This document shows positions 34,553-42,619 of a stretch of 64,000 nt of DNA, in pieces. The notes below the pieces were generated by a model. That model was not told where the DNA came from. It saw only the letters and a list, made by a program, of their open reading frames with translations, and did no database searches. Position 1 is the stretch's first letter. Each line of letters begins with the position of its first letter. Source of the DNA: UBA6120 sp035361955 (GTDB taxonomy: Bacteria > Bacillota_I > Bacilli_A > RFN20 > CAG-826). The position numbers were made by a program, and so were the translations under genes. The stretch is taken from assembly GCA_035361955.1 (NCBI GenBank), contig DAOSDC010000002.1, forward strand, positions 62,001 through 126,000. The letters run 5' to 3'.

Positions 34553-35887
34553 ATGAAATCAATTCTTAAATCAATAAAAACATTTGGTTGGAGACTATGG
34601 CTTGTTCTAGCAGCCACACTGCTGATTCCCGCAACCTATCAAACAGTTCGTATCTTTTTCCTCGGAGACATGCCTGGCGATTGGGGTGTAAATATTGCCT
34701 CACAATTAGCGTGGATCAACCTTCTATATGAAATTATTCAAGAAGCATTCATTCTCCCATTGTTCTTTCTTCTTGGCAAATCGCTTGGCAAAAAGGACGA
34801 ATTAGAAAATAAACTTAGAACCGGATTACTTATTTCCGGCGGGGCATACGTACTTTTATCAATCATTATCATCATCTTTGCAAGACCGCTCTGTACATTC
34901 ATGGCTAGCGATCCACTTACTATAGATGCCACAGTAGCATACATACGCCTTGAGACGATTGCGGCAACATTGTCAATTCTATATAAATTCTTAATCGTCC
35001 TTTTCGTCACAATGAAAAAGGACAAGTATATGTATATCATTCTCGTAACTCAAATGGCATTAAGTGTATTACTCGACACGTTCTTGATTAGCAAGCTGCC
35101 GTTTTCGGCCGATTTAGGCGTTAATGGCATCGCAATCGGCAACATCGTTGTTTCGATTGTTGTTTTAGGCATATCTTTCTTGATGCTTCGCAAAGAAGGC
35201 CTGAATGTTTTTGGTAAGAAAATATTGCACTTTGGTTGGTTAAAGGAATATGGTCGCATTGGCGCTTGGAGTGGGCTCGAATCATTCGTCCGCAATATTG
35301 CATTTATGCTAATGATTTCACGACTTATTAATGTTATTTCAGAACAAGGTAACTTTTGGGTTGCCAATAACTTCATTTGGACATGGCTCCTTTTACCAGC
35401 AACCGCTCTTTACGATGTGATTAAAAAGGAAACAGCCGAAGATAAGAAGAACATTGAAACAAAAACACTTGGGTATCTTGTCATAACCGCCCTGTTTTCA
35501 ACACTATGGTTTGCTTCAATTCCATTATGGAAACCATTCCTAACCCATGTGATGAATGTTCAAAATGTCGACACCGTATTTTATCTTGCGTTGATACAAA
35601 GCGGATTTTACGTCCTTTATATGTTTAATTGCGTATTCGACGGAACGATTTATGGTCGGGGTAAGACATCCTACATGTTGATACAATCAATATTTACTAA
35701 CAGCACTTACTATGTAACTATGTTCATTCTTTGGCGAGTAGGAATCTTTGTTCCAACACTCACTTCGATTGCAATTATGTTTGGGGTTGGGATGGCATTA
35801 GACTTAATACCAACCATTGGATGCTACCTTTACCTTTTGAAAAATGAGAAAGCATCTATTAAGTGGAATCTAGTCGACAGCAATTAG
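34553..35887 (+). CDS. MATE-family (MatE-like) membrane transporter
   Basis: A 444-residue protein with about 12 membrane helices in two halves, of the multidrug/oligosaccharidyl-lipid/polysaccharide flippase superfamily. Features include the first helix WRLWLVLAATLLIPATYQTVRIFF, QEAFILPLFFLLGKSLGKKDELE after the second, and a middle linker with GRIGAWSGLESFVRNI at the start of half two, the MATE pattern. GAGGAG stands 8 bases before the ATG. It is the last gene before the right island end. Family members export cationic drugs using sodium or protons; the substrate here is unknown. Confidence 0.8.
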   Translation: MKSILKSIKTFGWRLWLVLAATLLIPATYQTVRIFFLGDMPGDWGVNIASQLAWINLLYEIIQEAFILPLFFLLGKSLGKKDELENKLRTGLLISGGAYVLLSIIIIIFARPLCTFMASDPLTIDATVAYIRLETIAATLSILYKFLIVLFVTMKKDKYMYIILVTQMALSVLLDTFLISKLPFSADLGVNGIAIGNIVVSIVVLGISFLMLRKEGLNVFGKKILHFGWLKEYGRIGAWSGLESFVRNIAFMLMISRLINVISEQGNFWVANNFIWTWLLLPATALYDVIKKETAEDKKNIETKTLGYLVITALFSTLWFASIPLWKPFLTHVMNVQNVDTVFYLALIQSGFYVLYMFNCVFDGTIYGRGKTSYMLIQSIFTNSTYYVTMFILWRVGIFVPTLTSIAIMFGVGMALDLIPTIGCYLYLLKNEKASIKWNLVDSN

Positions 35888-35941
35888 TTTTTTACTCAAC
35901 TAGCATTGAGATGATTAGCAACCGCAATAGTGACAGGATAT

Positions 35942-36020
35942 CCACGTTGATACTATAGTATTGCTTTTTCTAAAGGAAAAATTAGTTTAGGACCGGGGTT
36001 CGATGCCCTGCATATCCACC
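35942..36020 (+). repeat. Right island end: rlmCD 3' tail plus tRNA-like 3' end (direct repeat 2)
   Basis: It matches 17049-17107. The bases around 35943-35975 still encode HVDTIVLLFLK, close to the rlmCD C-terminus HVETIVLLFLK. ACTATAGTATTGCTTT (35952-35967) and GGACCGGGG (35990-35998) are conserved. There is no gene to which this tail could belong here, so it is the displaced original end of rlmCD, i.e. the right attachment site. Confidence 0.7.
35994..36020 (+). other. tRNA/tmRNA 3'-end remnant (T-arm and acceptor strand)
   Basis: CGGGG (35994-35998) pairs with CCCTG (36006-36010) around a seven-base TTCGATG loop, matching T54, T55, C56, G57, A58 and C61 of a T-arm. Then come CATATCC (acceptor 3' strand), A73 and CC. 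The rest of a tRNA or tmRNA is absent, because the sequence upstream is the rlmCD tail. Confidence 0.6.
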
Positions 36021-36083
36021 TGATTTATCCTATTCCGGAAACGGACAAAAACCCGTATTCATTGCAACACGATGTCTCCTCAT

Positions 36084-36131
36084 AAAAAAGGCCTTTAACT
36101 AGCGAAAACATCGCTTGTATCAGACCTTTTT
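36084..36131 (-). terminator. Terminator of the minus-strand sugar-transporter gene
   Basis: Reading the minus strand, AAAAAGG-A-CT type arm (36122-36131) pairs with the arm at 36084-36094 with one mismatch, and an inner AGCGA/TCGCT stem (36101-36115) supports the fold. A T-run follows on the minus strand. It lies 52 bases beyond the transporter stop. Confidence 0.65.
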
Positions 36132-36182
36132 ATTCTTAGATAAGTTCAGTCATAGAACAGGATGACAACAAAATAATGTATC

Positions 36183-37607
36183 TTATTTCTTCACCTTTTC
36201 ACTTAAGCGAGCTTCGCCATCTCGTCCGAGTCTTGAAAATGATTTGGGCAAGAAGAACGCTAAAACAATGGAAACAACGCAAGCAAAGGCCACGATATAT
36301 GGCATTAAATGTGTACCGAAGTGGGGTTCACCCGTTAACACGATGCCGCGAATATTCAACCAAATGACACTCGTACTGAAAGCGGCAACGATAGCGTTGA
36401 AGAACCCTTGCATCGCAAAATACATTGAAGGATGACTTTTGCCCGTTGCTTCTAATTCTTCAGCGGCTAATTGCGCCGGAATGATATACGGAGCCGAGAA
36501 GAATGCGCCGATTCCATAACTTCCAATTGTCGCTCCTGTGGCTCCAATTGCAAGTCTAATCCAGACACTGGGAATCCAGGGGACATAAGCGACCGAGAAG
36601 AATAGCATCGCGATGACAAACGCCGCTAAAGCTGTTTGGAAAGCAAAGCGGAATCCTTTTTTCTTCATCACTTTGCGATAAATCATCAAAGTAATCGGCA
36701 CCGGAGCGAACGCGGCGGTGTTAATAATGGCGATTTGCCAGCCATTTAATCCCATCGCTCCGGACGCTAAAACGTTTTGTCCCGCTAAAAACATTTGAAG
36801 ACCAAAGAAGAACGCCGCCATGACGGCAAGCCACAACATAAATCCCTTGTTTTTAACAGTTAATTTAATGCTTTCAATAAATGATACCGTTTCTTCTTTT
36901 TGTGCGTCTGGACATTCTTTTTCACTATTTGCTTTTTCAAGCGCGACATCTTTTGGTAACGTTGATTTTTCCTTTAACAGGAACATAACAATTAGCATTG
37001 TTAACATCAGCGGGGCTGAAGCCAAGGCTACGATTCGAATATTTATCTGCATACCGATAAATAAAGGGATAATGGCATAACCAAAACTATATTGGATCGT
37101 ATCAAAGAATGCTTTCCAGTGAGATAAAGAAACGCGATCTTCTGACGATTTGGTTACTTCCGAATAAGTGCCGTAATAGGTAACAAACGTCAGCGTATAA
37201 GACGTAAAGAAAATCGCTAGGAGCACGCCGAAATAGATCGTGTTAAGGAGACTTCCTTCTTCTAACGATGGTGGAAAACAAAATAAGATGAAAGCTAACA
37301 CCATCGGAATATATCCGATGAGCATCGCTGGGCGTCGTTTGCCCCATTTTGTCTTCAAGCCATCGGTGAAAGCGGCTAGGGGGATATCAGCGAGTCCATC
37401 AAGAAGTTTGGCAATCAAAACCAAAACGCTGAACAATGCGGTGATAACGATGGTCTTATTCGCGAATGTCCAAAATTCGACATTGACACCGAAGCCTTCG
37501 ACAATCAAGGCGTCAATCAAATAAACCGAAAGAATCAGACTGACTAAATTCGGACCGAAACCAGCAAAAGCGTACAGTGGCAATTGTTTCCTCGTCAATT
37601 TCTTCAT
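36183..37607 (-). CDS. GPH-type sugar:cation symporter (MFS)
   Basis: A 474-residue, 12-helix transporter of the glycoside-pentoside-hexuronide family, which imports glycosides with Na+ or H+. The diagnostic loop DGLADIPLAAFTDGLKTKWGKRRPAML lies between helices 2 and 3, with FVTYYGTYSEVTKSSEDRVSLSHWK later. AAAAAAGGAGAAATT precedes the ATG. It is downstream of the amidohydrolase gene on the same strand, 37 bases away, with a TTAA-type inverted repeat between them. It could import a plant or mucin glycoside; the substrate is unknown. Confidence 0.88.
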   Translation of the reverse strand: MKKLTRKQLPLYAFAGFGPNLVSLILSVYLIDALIVEGFGVNVEFWTFANKTIVITALFSVLVLIAKLLDGLADIPLAAFTDGLKTKWGKRRPAMLIGYIPMVLAFILFCFPPSLEEGSLLNTIYFGVLLAIFFTSYTLTFVTYYGTYSEVTKSSEDRVSLSHWKAFFDTIQYSFGYAIIPLFIGMQINIRIVALASAPLMLTMLIVMFLLKEKSTLPKDVALEKANSEKECPDAQKEETVSFIESIKLTVKNKGFMLWLAVMAAFFFGLQMFLAGQNVLASGAMGLNGWQIAIINTAAFAPVPITLMIYRKVMKKKGFRFAFQTALAAFVIAMLFFSVAYVPWIPSVWIRLAIGATGATIGSYGIGAFFSAPYIIPAQLAAEELEATGKSHPSMYFAMQGFFNAIVAAFSTSVIWLNIRGIVLTGEPHFGTHLMPYIVAFACVVSIVLAFFLPKSFSRLGRDGEARLSEKVKK

Positions 37608-37622
37608 AATTTCTCCTTTTTT

Positions 37623-37651
37623 GTTAAGTTAATATATGTAAATCTTAACTT
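37623..37651. promoter_or_regulatory. Inverted repeat between amidohydrolase and transporter genes
   Basis: AAGTTAA (37626-37632) and TTAACTT (37645-37651) form a 7-base inverted repeat with a 12-base spacer. The left half is part of GTTAAGTTAA (37623-37632), which recurs in reverse at 38861-38870 in the divergent control region. The right half overlaps the amidohydrolase stop. A shared operator is possible. Confidence 0.4.
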
Positions 37652-38784
37652 TTCACCTTTTTAAAATACCGAATCACTTGATTCGCAGCGGAGTAATCAG
37701 GCACGATCTCCTTATTTATCATGGACATGATTTTGATCATAAATTTAATCCGTCGACATTCTTTGATGACCAATCGAGGGATAACCATGCGTGGTTTTTC
37801 TCCCACTAAAGTAACGAAATTTTCGTAAAATATCTTTTTTTGAATCGATTGTGATAGTCCAAGTCCTCGTAAAGCAAAATCGTCCATGCCAATCAAAAAA
37901 TTGCCATCGGCTTTAATGACAACTTCATCAGATTTTGTGATGAAATCACGAACGATAGCAGCACGGTTTGTGCTTTCGGTTAGATTGATTCCCTTACAAT
38001 CATCGGCAATGACACAGCGGGCGCCGATATCGGTGCCATAAAGAATCCGATTTTGGTATTTTTGGAAAAATTCCAAGGAAGCTTGTTTTGTTTTCGAAAG
38101 GTTTACATACATCTCGATACCGGGAGTCAAGTCGACGCGAATATTCGGATATTTTTCAAAAAGAGCGGCTAATCGCGGTAATTGAGCGGACATGAAAAAG
38201 AAATGGGCAAAGATAATCTTTAGGTTTGGATGGCGATCAAGCACATGCAACACTTGTGTGTATTGCGTTTCGTTGTTAATCGTTTCCTTCCCATAATACC
38301 AGCCTTGATTTTTAGCCCAAGTCGGTATCAAATCAAGGTTCCAAAACTCCTCGGGATCATTGACGTGCCATATGATTGGTAGGCCAATCTTTTCAGCGTA
38401 TGCCCAAAAGGGTTCCCAAGCTTCTAGATCAAAATCAGGGATGGGAACCTTACGTCTTATGTCGGGTTTTCCTTCAATCATCTTAATCCCGTCACAACCG
38501 CAGGCTAAGATACGTTTCACATACTTAACAAAGTGTTTGCCGACCGCTTTATTGTGCATAAAATACTGGGTGACATCTAAGCTCCCAAACACATAAATTT
38601 TTTCTGGATTTAAATGTTTGACCACCAACGCATCGGGAACAGATGAAATTCGCTGTCGATGTGGGGTGATGACCAAATTGGCCATATCCGTCTTTGTAGC
38701 GGTCATAACATCAAATAATTCTTCGGGTTTGATGGGCAAAGAATAATGGATATGACAATCGAGGATCTTGAAATTATTGTCCAT
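37645..38784 (-). CDS. Amidohydrolase-2 family metal-dependent hydrolase
   Basis: A TIM-barrel hydrolase of about 379 residues. The metal-binding DCHIHY is at the N-terminus, WHVNDPEEFW in the middle, FAHFFF near the metal, and the catalytic Asp in YGTDIG. Members hydrolyse lactones or decarboxylate aromatic acids. The start is placed at 38784, preceded by AGGGGG; the reading from 38817 adds residues with no ribosome site. The C-terminal 40 residues are basic and helical. It is the first gene of the unit with the GPH symporter, so it probably processes the imported glycoside. Confidence 0.82.
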   Translation of the reverse strand: MDNNFKILDCHIHYSLPIKPEELFDVMTATKTDMANLVITPHRQRISSVPDALVVKHLNPEKIYVFGSLDVTQYFMHNKAVGKHFVKYVKRILACGCDGIKMIEGKPDIRRKVPIPDFDLEAWEPFWAYAEKIGLPIIWHVNDPEEFWNLDLIPTWAKNQGWYYGKETINNETQYTQVLHVLDRHPNLKIIFAHFFFMSAQLPRLAALFEKYPNIRVDLTPGIEMYVNLSKTKQASLEFFQKYQNRILYGTDIGARCVIADDCKGINLTESTNRAAIVRDFITKSDEVVIKADGNFLIGMDDFALRGLGLSQSIQKKIFYENFVTLVGEKPRMVIPRLVIKECRRIKFMIKIMSMINKEIVPDYSAANQVIRYFKKVKS

Positions 38785-39039
38785 GGGGCCCCCTTGAATT
38801 GGGTTTTGCGTGCGCAAAGTTTCGATTGGCTATTAAATTTATATTATCATGTCAAAAATATTAACTTAACAGTCCGCCCCAAAAATTTCATAGCAATTTT
38901 AAACGACAAAATTGTCCCATTCTTACCAATGCTGACCAAGCCACGATAGTGAAATCAGTAAAACCCTGCCACTTATAACATGTATAATATTTTTATTACC
39001 TCATACTTTTGCCATCTGCTATGGATTGGAGCTTTCGAA
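38785..39039. promoter_or_regulatory. Divergent control region (amidohydrolase / SIS gene)
   Basis: On the minus strand TTGACA (38850-38855) is a good -35, but the matching -10 is poor (TAGCCA). TTAACTTAAC (38861-38870) lies just upstream of it. On the plus strand TATAAT (38983-38988) lies before the SIS gene, without a clear -35. A shared regulator is plausible. Confidence 0.4.
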
Positions 39040-40080
39040 ATGAAAACATTAATGGAACAAGAAATTCACGCCCAAAGCAGTGTGCTTGAGCATACTTATC
39101 GTCTTAATGTTGAAAAAATACAAACCTTAGCAACGTTAATCAAAGAAAAGAACATTTCATATCTAACCTTCGCCGCGCGAGGAAGTAGCGACAATGCTTG
39201 TTTGTACTTCAAATACTTGTGCGAAATCAAAACTAAATATCCGGTTGCCTTCATTCATCCCTCAATCATCACACTATATAAAGGAAAAGTTGATTATTCA
39301 AACACGGTGTTGATTTGTGTTTCCCAAAGCGGTCAGGCGTATGATATCGGCAAGATTGTCGATATCGCAAACGCCCAAGGAGCGTTAACGGTATCGATTA
39401 CCAACGATTTGGAAAGTCCATTAGCTAAGAAAGCGATGATTCATCTATTCATGGGCGTTGAAAAGGAACGATCGATTGCCGCGACGAAGACTTTTACCGC
39501 CGAAATGCTCATTCTTAAAATGCTTGTAGCGGCGTTAGAAAACCACAATTCAAAGATTCCTAATAGTATTGGGCAACTACCCCAATTCATCCAACAAGTC
39601 TTGTCGCTTCAACCCATCATTGACTCGCTCGCGGACACATTGATTGAAGCCAAAGAAGTGTTCGTCTTAACGCGAGGAATCAATTTGCCCATCGCGCGTG
39701 AGATAGTGTGCAAATTGCAAGAAACATGTTATTTGAACGCATCAAGCTATCCCCTATCAGATTTTATGCATGGACCGCTAGCCCTAGTTACTTCTGATAC
39801 ACAAACCATCATTTTGTCGATGGATGAACAAACAAGAGCGGACACTATTGAAATGATTTCTGTGCTCAAATCACTTGGTACAAAAATTATGATATTGACC
39901 GATAGTCAAGAATTAGCGAAAATGTCTGATTATAGCCTGCTACTACCCAGCTCAGATTTGGATATAGCGCCTTTCATTTGTGCGGTTGCCGGACAGTTAT
40001 TATCGTGTTGTCTAGCAATCAAACGGGGCATCAATCCCGATGTATCCAGAAACATAAAGAAAGTCACATTGACAAAATAA
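39040..40080 (+). CDS. SIS-domain sugar-phosphate isomerase/deaminase
   Basis: A 346-residue protein with two SIS domains, like the isomerase half of GlmS or the AgaS/FrlB deaminases. Sugar-phosphate binding residues are in FAARGSSDNACLYFKY near residue 45 and VSQSGQAYD near 90; the second domain has TRGINLPIAREIVCKLQETC and PLSDFMHGPLALV. The glutaminase domain of GlmS is absent. The start is ATG 39040, preceded by TTGGAG; the longer reading from 38980 would overlap the TATAAT. It is transcribed away from the amidohydrolase/GPH unit and could act on its amino-sugar product. Confidence 0.82.
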   Translation: MKTLMEQEIHAQSSVLEHTYRLNVEKIQTLATLIKEKNISYLTFAARGSSDNACLYFKYLCEIKTKYPVAFIHPSIITLYKGKVDYSNTVLICVSQSGQAYDIGKIVDIANAQGALTVSITNDLESPLAKKAMIHLFMGVEKERSIAATKTFTAEMLILKMLVAALENHNSKIPNSIGQLPQFIQQVLSLQPIIDSLADTLIEAKEVFVLTRGINLPIAREIVCKLQETCYLNASSYPLSDFMHGPLALVTSDTQTIILSMDEQTRADTIEMISVLKSLGTKIMILTDSQELAKMSDYSLLLPSSDLDIAPFICAVAGQLLSCCLAIKRGINPDVSRNIKKVTLTK

Positions 40081-40222
40081 CCTAGGAATATCCAAATCAT
40101 TACGATAGGACAGCCACATTGAGATTGTCGCGTCTCTCGATGTAAAGAAATACATTAACAGAATACATTTTTAGTCATTCATAATATATCTGTAATAACT
40201 AGGGCGGATATTAAAAATCCGC

Positions 40223-41650
40223 TTAATCATTTCCAGGATATTTCAAAGGTTTAAATTCGACCCCTTTTTTCAATTCAAATGCAATCTCATCTAATAAAAA
40301 CGGCAGCGCATATTGCGGGATGGTTGTATAAAAAGCACCATGGCCAAAATTATTTTGGATAACTTTATAGCACGTTTCTGCTTTGTAGTTCGTTCTTCCC
40401 TCCATCACTGCACGGGAAGCCGCCATTTTGCCATTAATGGATTTTTCTTCCAATAAAACGATTCCGTTCTTGCTTTCAAATATATAATCAATCTCTATAT
40501 GATCGGAACCACTAGAAAAGTAATATAGTGGCAAATTTGATTTTTTAATCATCGTGGCAGCAAGATTTTCAAATATTGCGCCTTTTCTACTATCTAAATC
40601 GTCTCTCAAAAATTCTTGAGATGTCGAAAGTGGATACATCGCCATCAATAAACCGATATCGGATATGAATGCTTTGAAATAGGTCTTATCAGCGTTTGCT
40701 TCAAGCGGTTTTTCAATTGCTCGAAGATTAAAGCACCTCAAAACTAGCCCTGCTTTATCCAACCATTCAAACGGCTCTTCAAATTCGGAAGATCTTCCAC
40801 CGTGTTTAATTTCTGAGTATTTAAATTTATTTGTATCTTTTTCTCTCGCTAATTGTGAAGGAATGGAATCAATAATTTGATTTAACCGAACTTGTAATTT
40901 GTAATCGATTTGTTCTTCATTATTTTCATTGATAAAGCGCCCAAAGTCTGTGCGATATTCACTAATGAGCCTTTCTAAATATTCACGTGACTTAATATAA
41001 TTGTTTGTTTTTAAGAATTCTTTTAAGGAGCCGGGCATTCCCCCAATAACAACATATCTTTTCACCATTTCTTTATAGAAATCGGCTAAGGCAGTCGGCA
41101 ACTCTTCTTTCTTTTTTGCATATTCTTTCAAAATTTCAACGTTTTCTTCTTTAACGCCATTCGCCCATAAAAACTCTTCAAAATCCAGCGATGACATGTG
41201 AATGATTTGCTCGTAACCCGTAGGAATATCAATTTTTTGTTTTTTTCTATAATTTAAAATACCTAATAGACTTCCTGTTGCAATAACGGTGAATCGATTA
41301 TCTTGAGCAAAACTTTTTAAAGAAGTTCTCGCCAAAGGGCAGTCGCCTATTTCTTCAAAAATCAAAATTGTCTTGTGAGGCTCAAAGTTCTTATCAGGAA
41401 AATAAGGAGCAGAATTTCTTATAATCGAATCGACGTCGAGATTACCATCAAAAACTTTTCTTAAAACTTTATTATGTCGAAAGTCATATGTAATAACATT
41501 AGCGTACGTTTCATTAGCAAACTTACTAACAATAAAACTTTTGCCAACTTGCCGGAGCCCATCAACAATAAGGGGCATTTTGTTTGGGTCCTTATTCCAT
41601 GCAACCAATTCCCCATAAATTTTTCGTTTGAATTCAATTTGTTTTTCCAT
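40223..41650 (-). CDS. ATP-binding protein, AAA/DUF4143 family
   Basis: A 475-residue protein with an N-terminal AAA ATPase (Walker A GLRQVGKSF near residue 33; EEIGDCPLARTSLKSF; ATGSLLG sensor) and a C-terminal DUF4143 domain of the PD-(D/E)xK-like fold (YYFSSGSDHIEIDYIFESKNGIVLLEEKS). The family is widespread in gut bacteria and its role is not settled. The start at ATG 41650 has GAGGA 10 bases upstream; a TTG nine bases earlier is less likely. Its promoter overlaps a 32-bp tandem repeat, suggesting tight regulation. Confidence 0.85.
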   Translation of the reverse strand: MEKQIEFKRKIYGELVAWNKDPNKMPLIVDGLRQVGKSFIVSKFANETYANVITYDFRHNKVLRKVFDGNLDVDSIIRNSAPYFPDKNFEPHKTILIFEEIGDCPLARTSLKSFAQDNRFTVIATGSLLGILNYRKKQKIDIPTGYEQIIHMSSLDFEEFLWANGVKEENVEILKEYAKKKEELPTALADFYKEMVKRYVVIGGMPGSLKEFLKTNNYIKSREYLERLISEYRTDFGRFINENNEEQIDYKLQVRLNQIIDSIPSQLAREKDTNKFKYSEIKHGGRSSEFEEPFEWLDKAGLVLRCFNLRAIEKPLEANADKTYFKAFISDIGLLMAMYPLSTSQEFLRDDLDSRKGAIFENLAATMIKKSNLPLYYFSSGSDHIEIDYIFESKNGIVLLEEKSINGKMAASRAVMEGRTNYKAETCYKVIQNNFGHGAFYTTIPQYALPFLLDEIAFELKKGVEFKPLKYPGND

Positions 41651-41670
41651 ATATATCAATCCTCATATAC

Positions 41671-41698
41671 ATCATACCATCATTTCGTAAAATGTAAA
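41671..41698 (-). promoter_or_regulatory. Promoter of the DUF4143 ATPase gene
   Basis: On the minus strand TTTACA (41693-41698) and TATGAT (41671-41676) are 16 bases apart and end about 20 bases from the start codon. The -35 box lies inside the first unit of the tandem repeat. Confidence 0.6.
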
Positions 41699-41747
41699 AA
41701 CAAGCACAAAACGAATTCGTAAAATGTAAATAAAAACACAAAACGAA
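41684..41747. repeat. Two tandem 32-bp repeats
   Basis: Units at 41684-41715 and 41716-41747 are the same length and differ at only a few positions. Each runs from TTCGTAAAATGTAAA to CACAAAACGAA, so each is bounded by a TTCGT/ACGAA inverted pair. A partial third unit (AAAATGT near 41752) follows. They overlap the ATPase promoter and probably bind a regulator cooperatively. Confidence 0.65.
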
Positions 41748-41941
41748 ATAGGAAAATGTCAATAATATGATTGGATTAATGCTTTTGAATTAATTTCATT
41801 TATCCGGTAGTTTCTGATTAATGGCGCGATTAGGAGCTCGGTATACTTAAACCCTTTTTTTATCCCAAAGACAAAACATATAATAAATTGATTGTTTTTT
41901 ATGATTTTTAAAGCGCACATTATATGAAGGGAAAATAACTC

Positions 41942-42457
41942 ATGGAAGAATTACTAGACTTACTAAAAAAACGATGTTCTGTTCGTAGCTTTTCATCTCG
42001 AGAAGTCGAACAAGAACTAATTGAAAAAATCATTGAAGCCGCTCGAGTTGCTCCAACCGCGCACAATAACCAACCGCAAAGAATACTTGTGTTAAAAAGC
42101 AAAGAGGCACTTGAAAAGCTTCAAAAATGCAAACAGTCACATTTCAACGAGCAATTGGCTTTTATTGTTTGTTATAACAAAAACGAATGTTCGGTAAGTG
42201 AAATTGACAATCGTTCAAGCGGGCAAATCGATGCCGCAATTGTGACCACGCACATGATGCTTGAAGCCGAGTCGCTTGGAATTGGTTCAACTTGGATTAT
42301 GAGTTTTGTTCCAAAAACTGTGATCGAGCAATTTGGTTTGGATGAATTTACCATCCCAGTCTGTGTTTTGGTTATGGGATATAAAGCAGACGACTACCAA
42401 CCGAATGCCCGACATTTTATCAGAAAAGATTTGAAAGACTTTGTTAAGTATTTGTAA
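41942..42457 (+). CDS. Nitroreductase-family FMN oxidoreductase
   Basis: A 171-residue protein, short for the family. The FMN-phosphate contacts are in RCSVRSFSSREVE at the N-terminus, followed by AARVAPTAHNNQPQRILVL. ESLGIGSTWIMSF near residue 112 and the C-terminal VLVMGYKADD are typical of the NfsA/NfsB fold. Such enzymes reduce quinones, nitro groups or flavins with NAD(P)H. GAAGGG lies 12 bases before the ATG, and TATAAT occurs at 41879-41884. It is a single-gene unit, divergent from the ATPase gene. Confidence 0.88.
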   Translation: MEELLDLLKKRCSVRSFSSREVEQELIEKIIEAARVAPTAHNNQPQRILVLKSKEALEKLQKCKQSHFNEQLAFIVCYNKNECSVSEIDNRSSGQIDAAIVTTHMMLEAESLGIGSTWIMSFVPKTVIEQFGLDEFTIPVCVLVMGYKADDYQPNARHFIRKDLKDFVKYL

Positions 42458-42619
42458 TCGTTTGCAATTAAGTGATAATCACAAGCCTAGTTAATGAATT
42501 TTTTTGGTCATGTAATTGAATAATTACATTTATCTTTTTCTTCTTGGGCAAATAGGTATAATGATATGACGCTAATTATAACTACTAATTGCGACATATT
42601 TAAAAAAGAGTAGAACAAC

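Noticed and set aside
40112..40150. CCACATTGAGATTGTCGCG looks a little like the rlmCD tail, so it could be a fourth island repeat.
   Set aside because: Only about a dozen scattered positions match, the core ACTATAGTATTG is missing and no stem follows. It is not distinguishable from chance.
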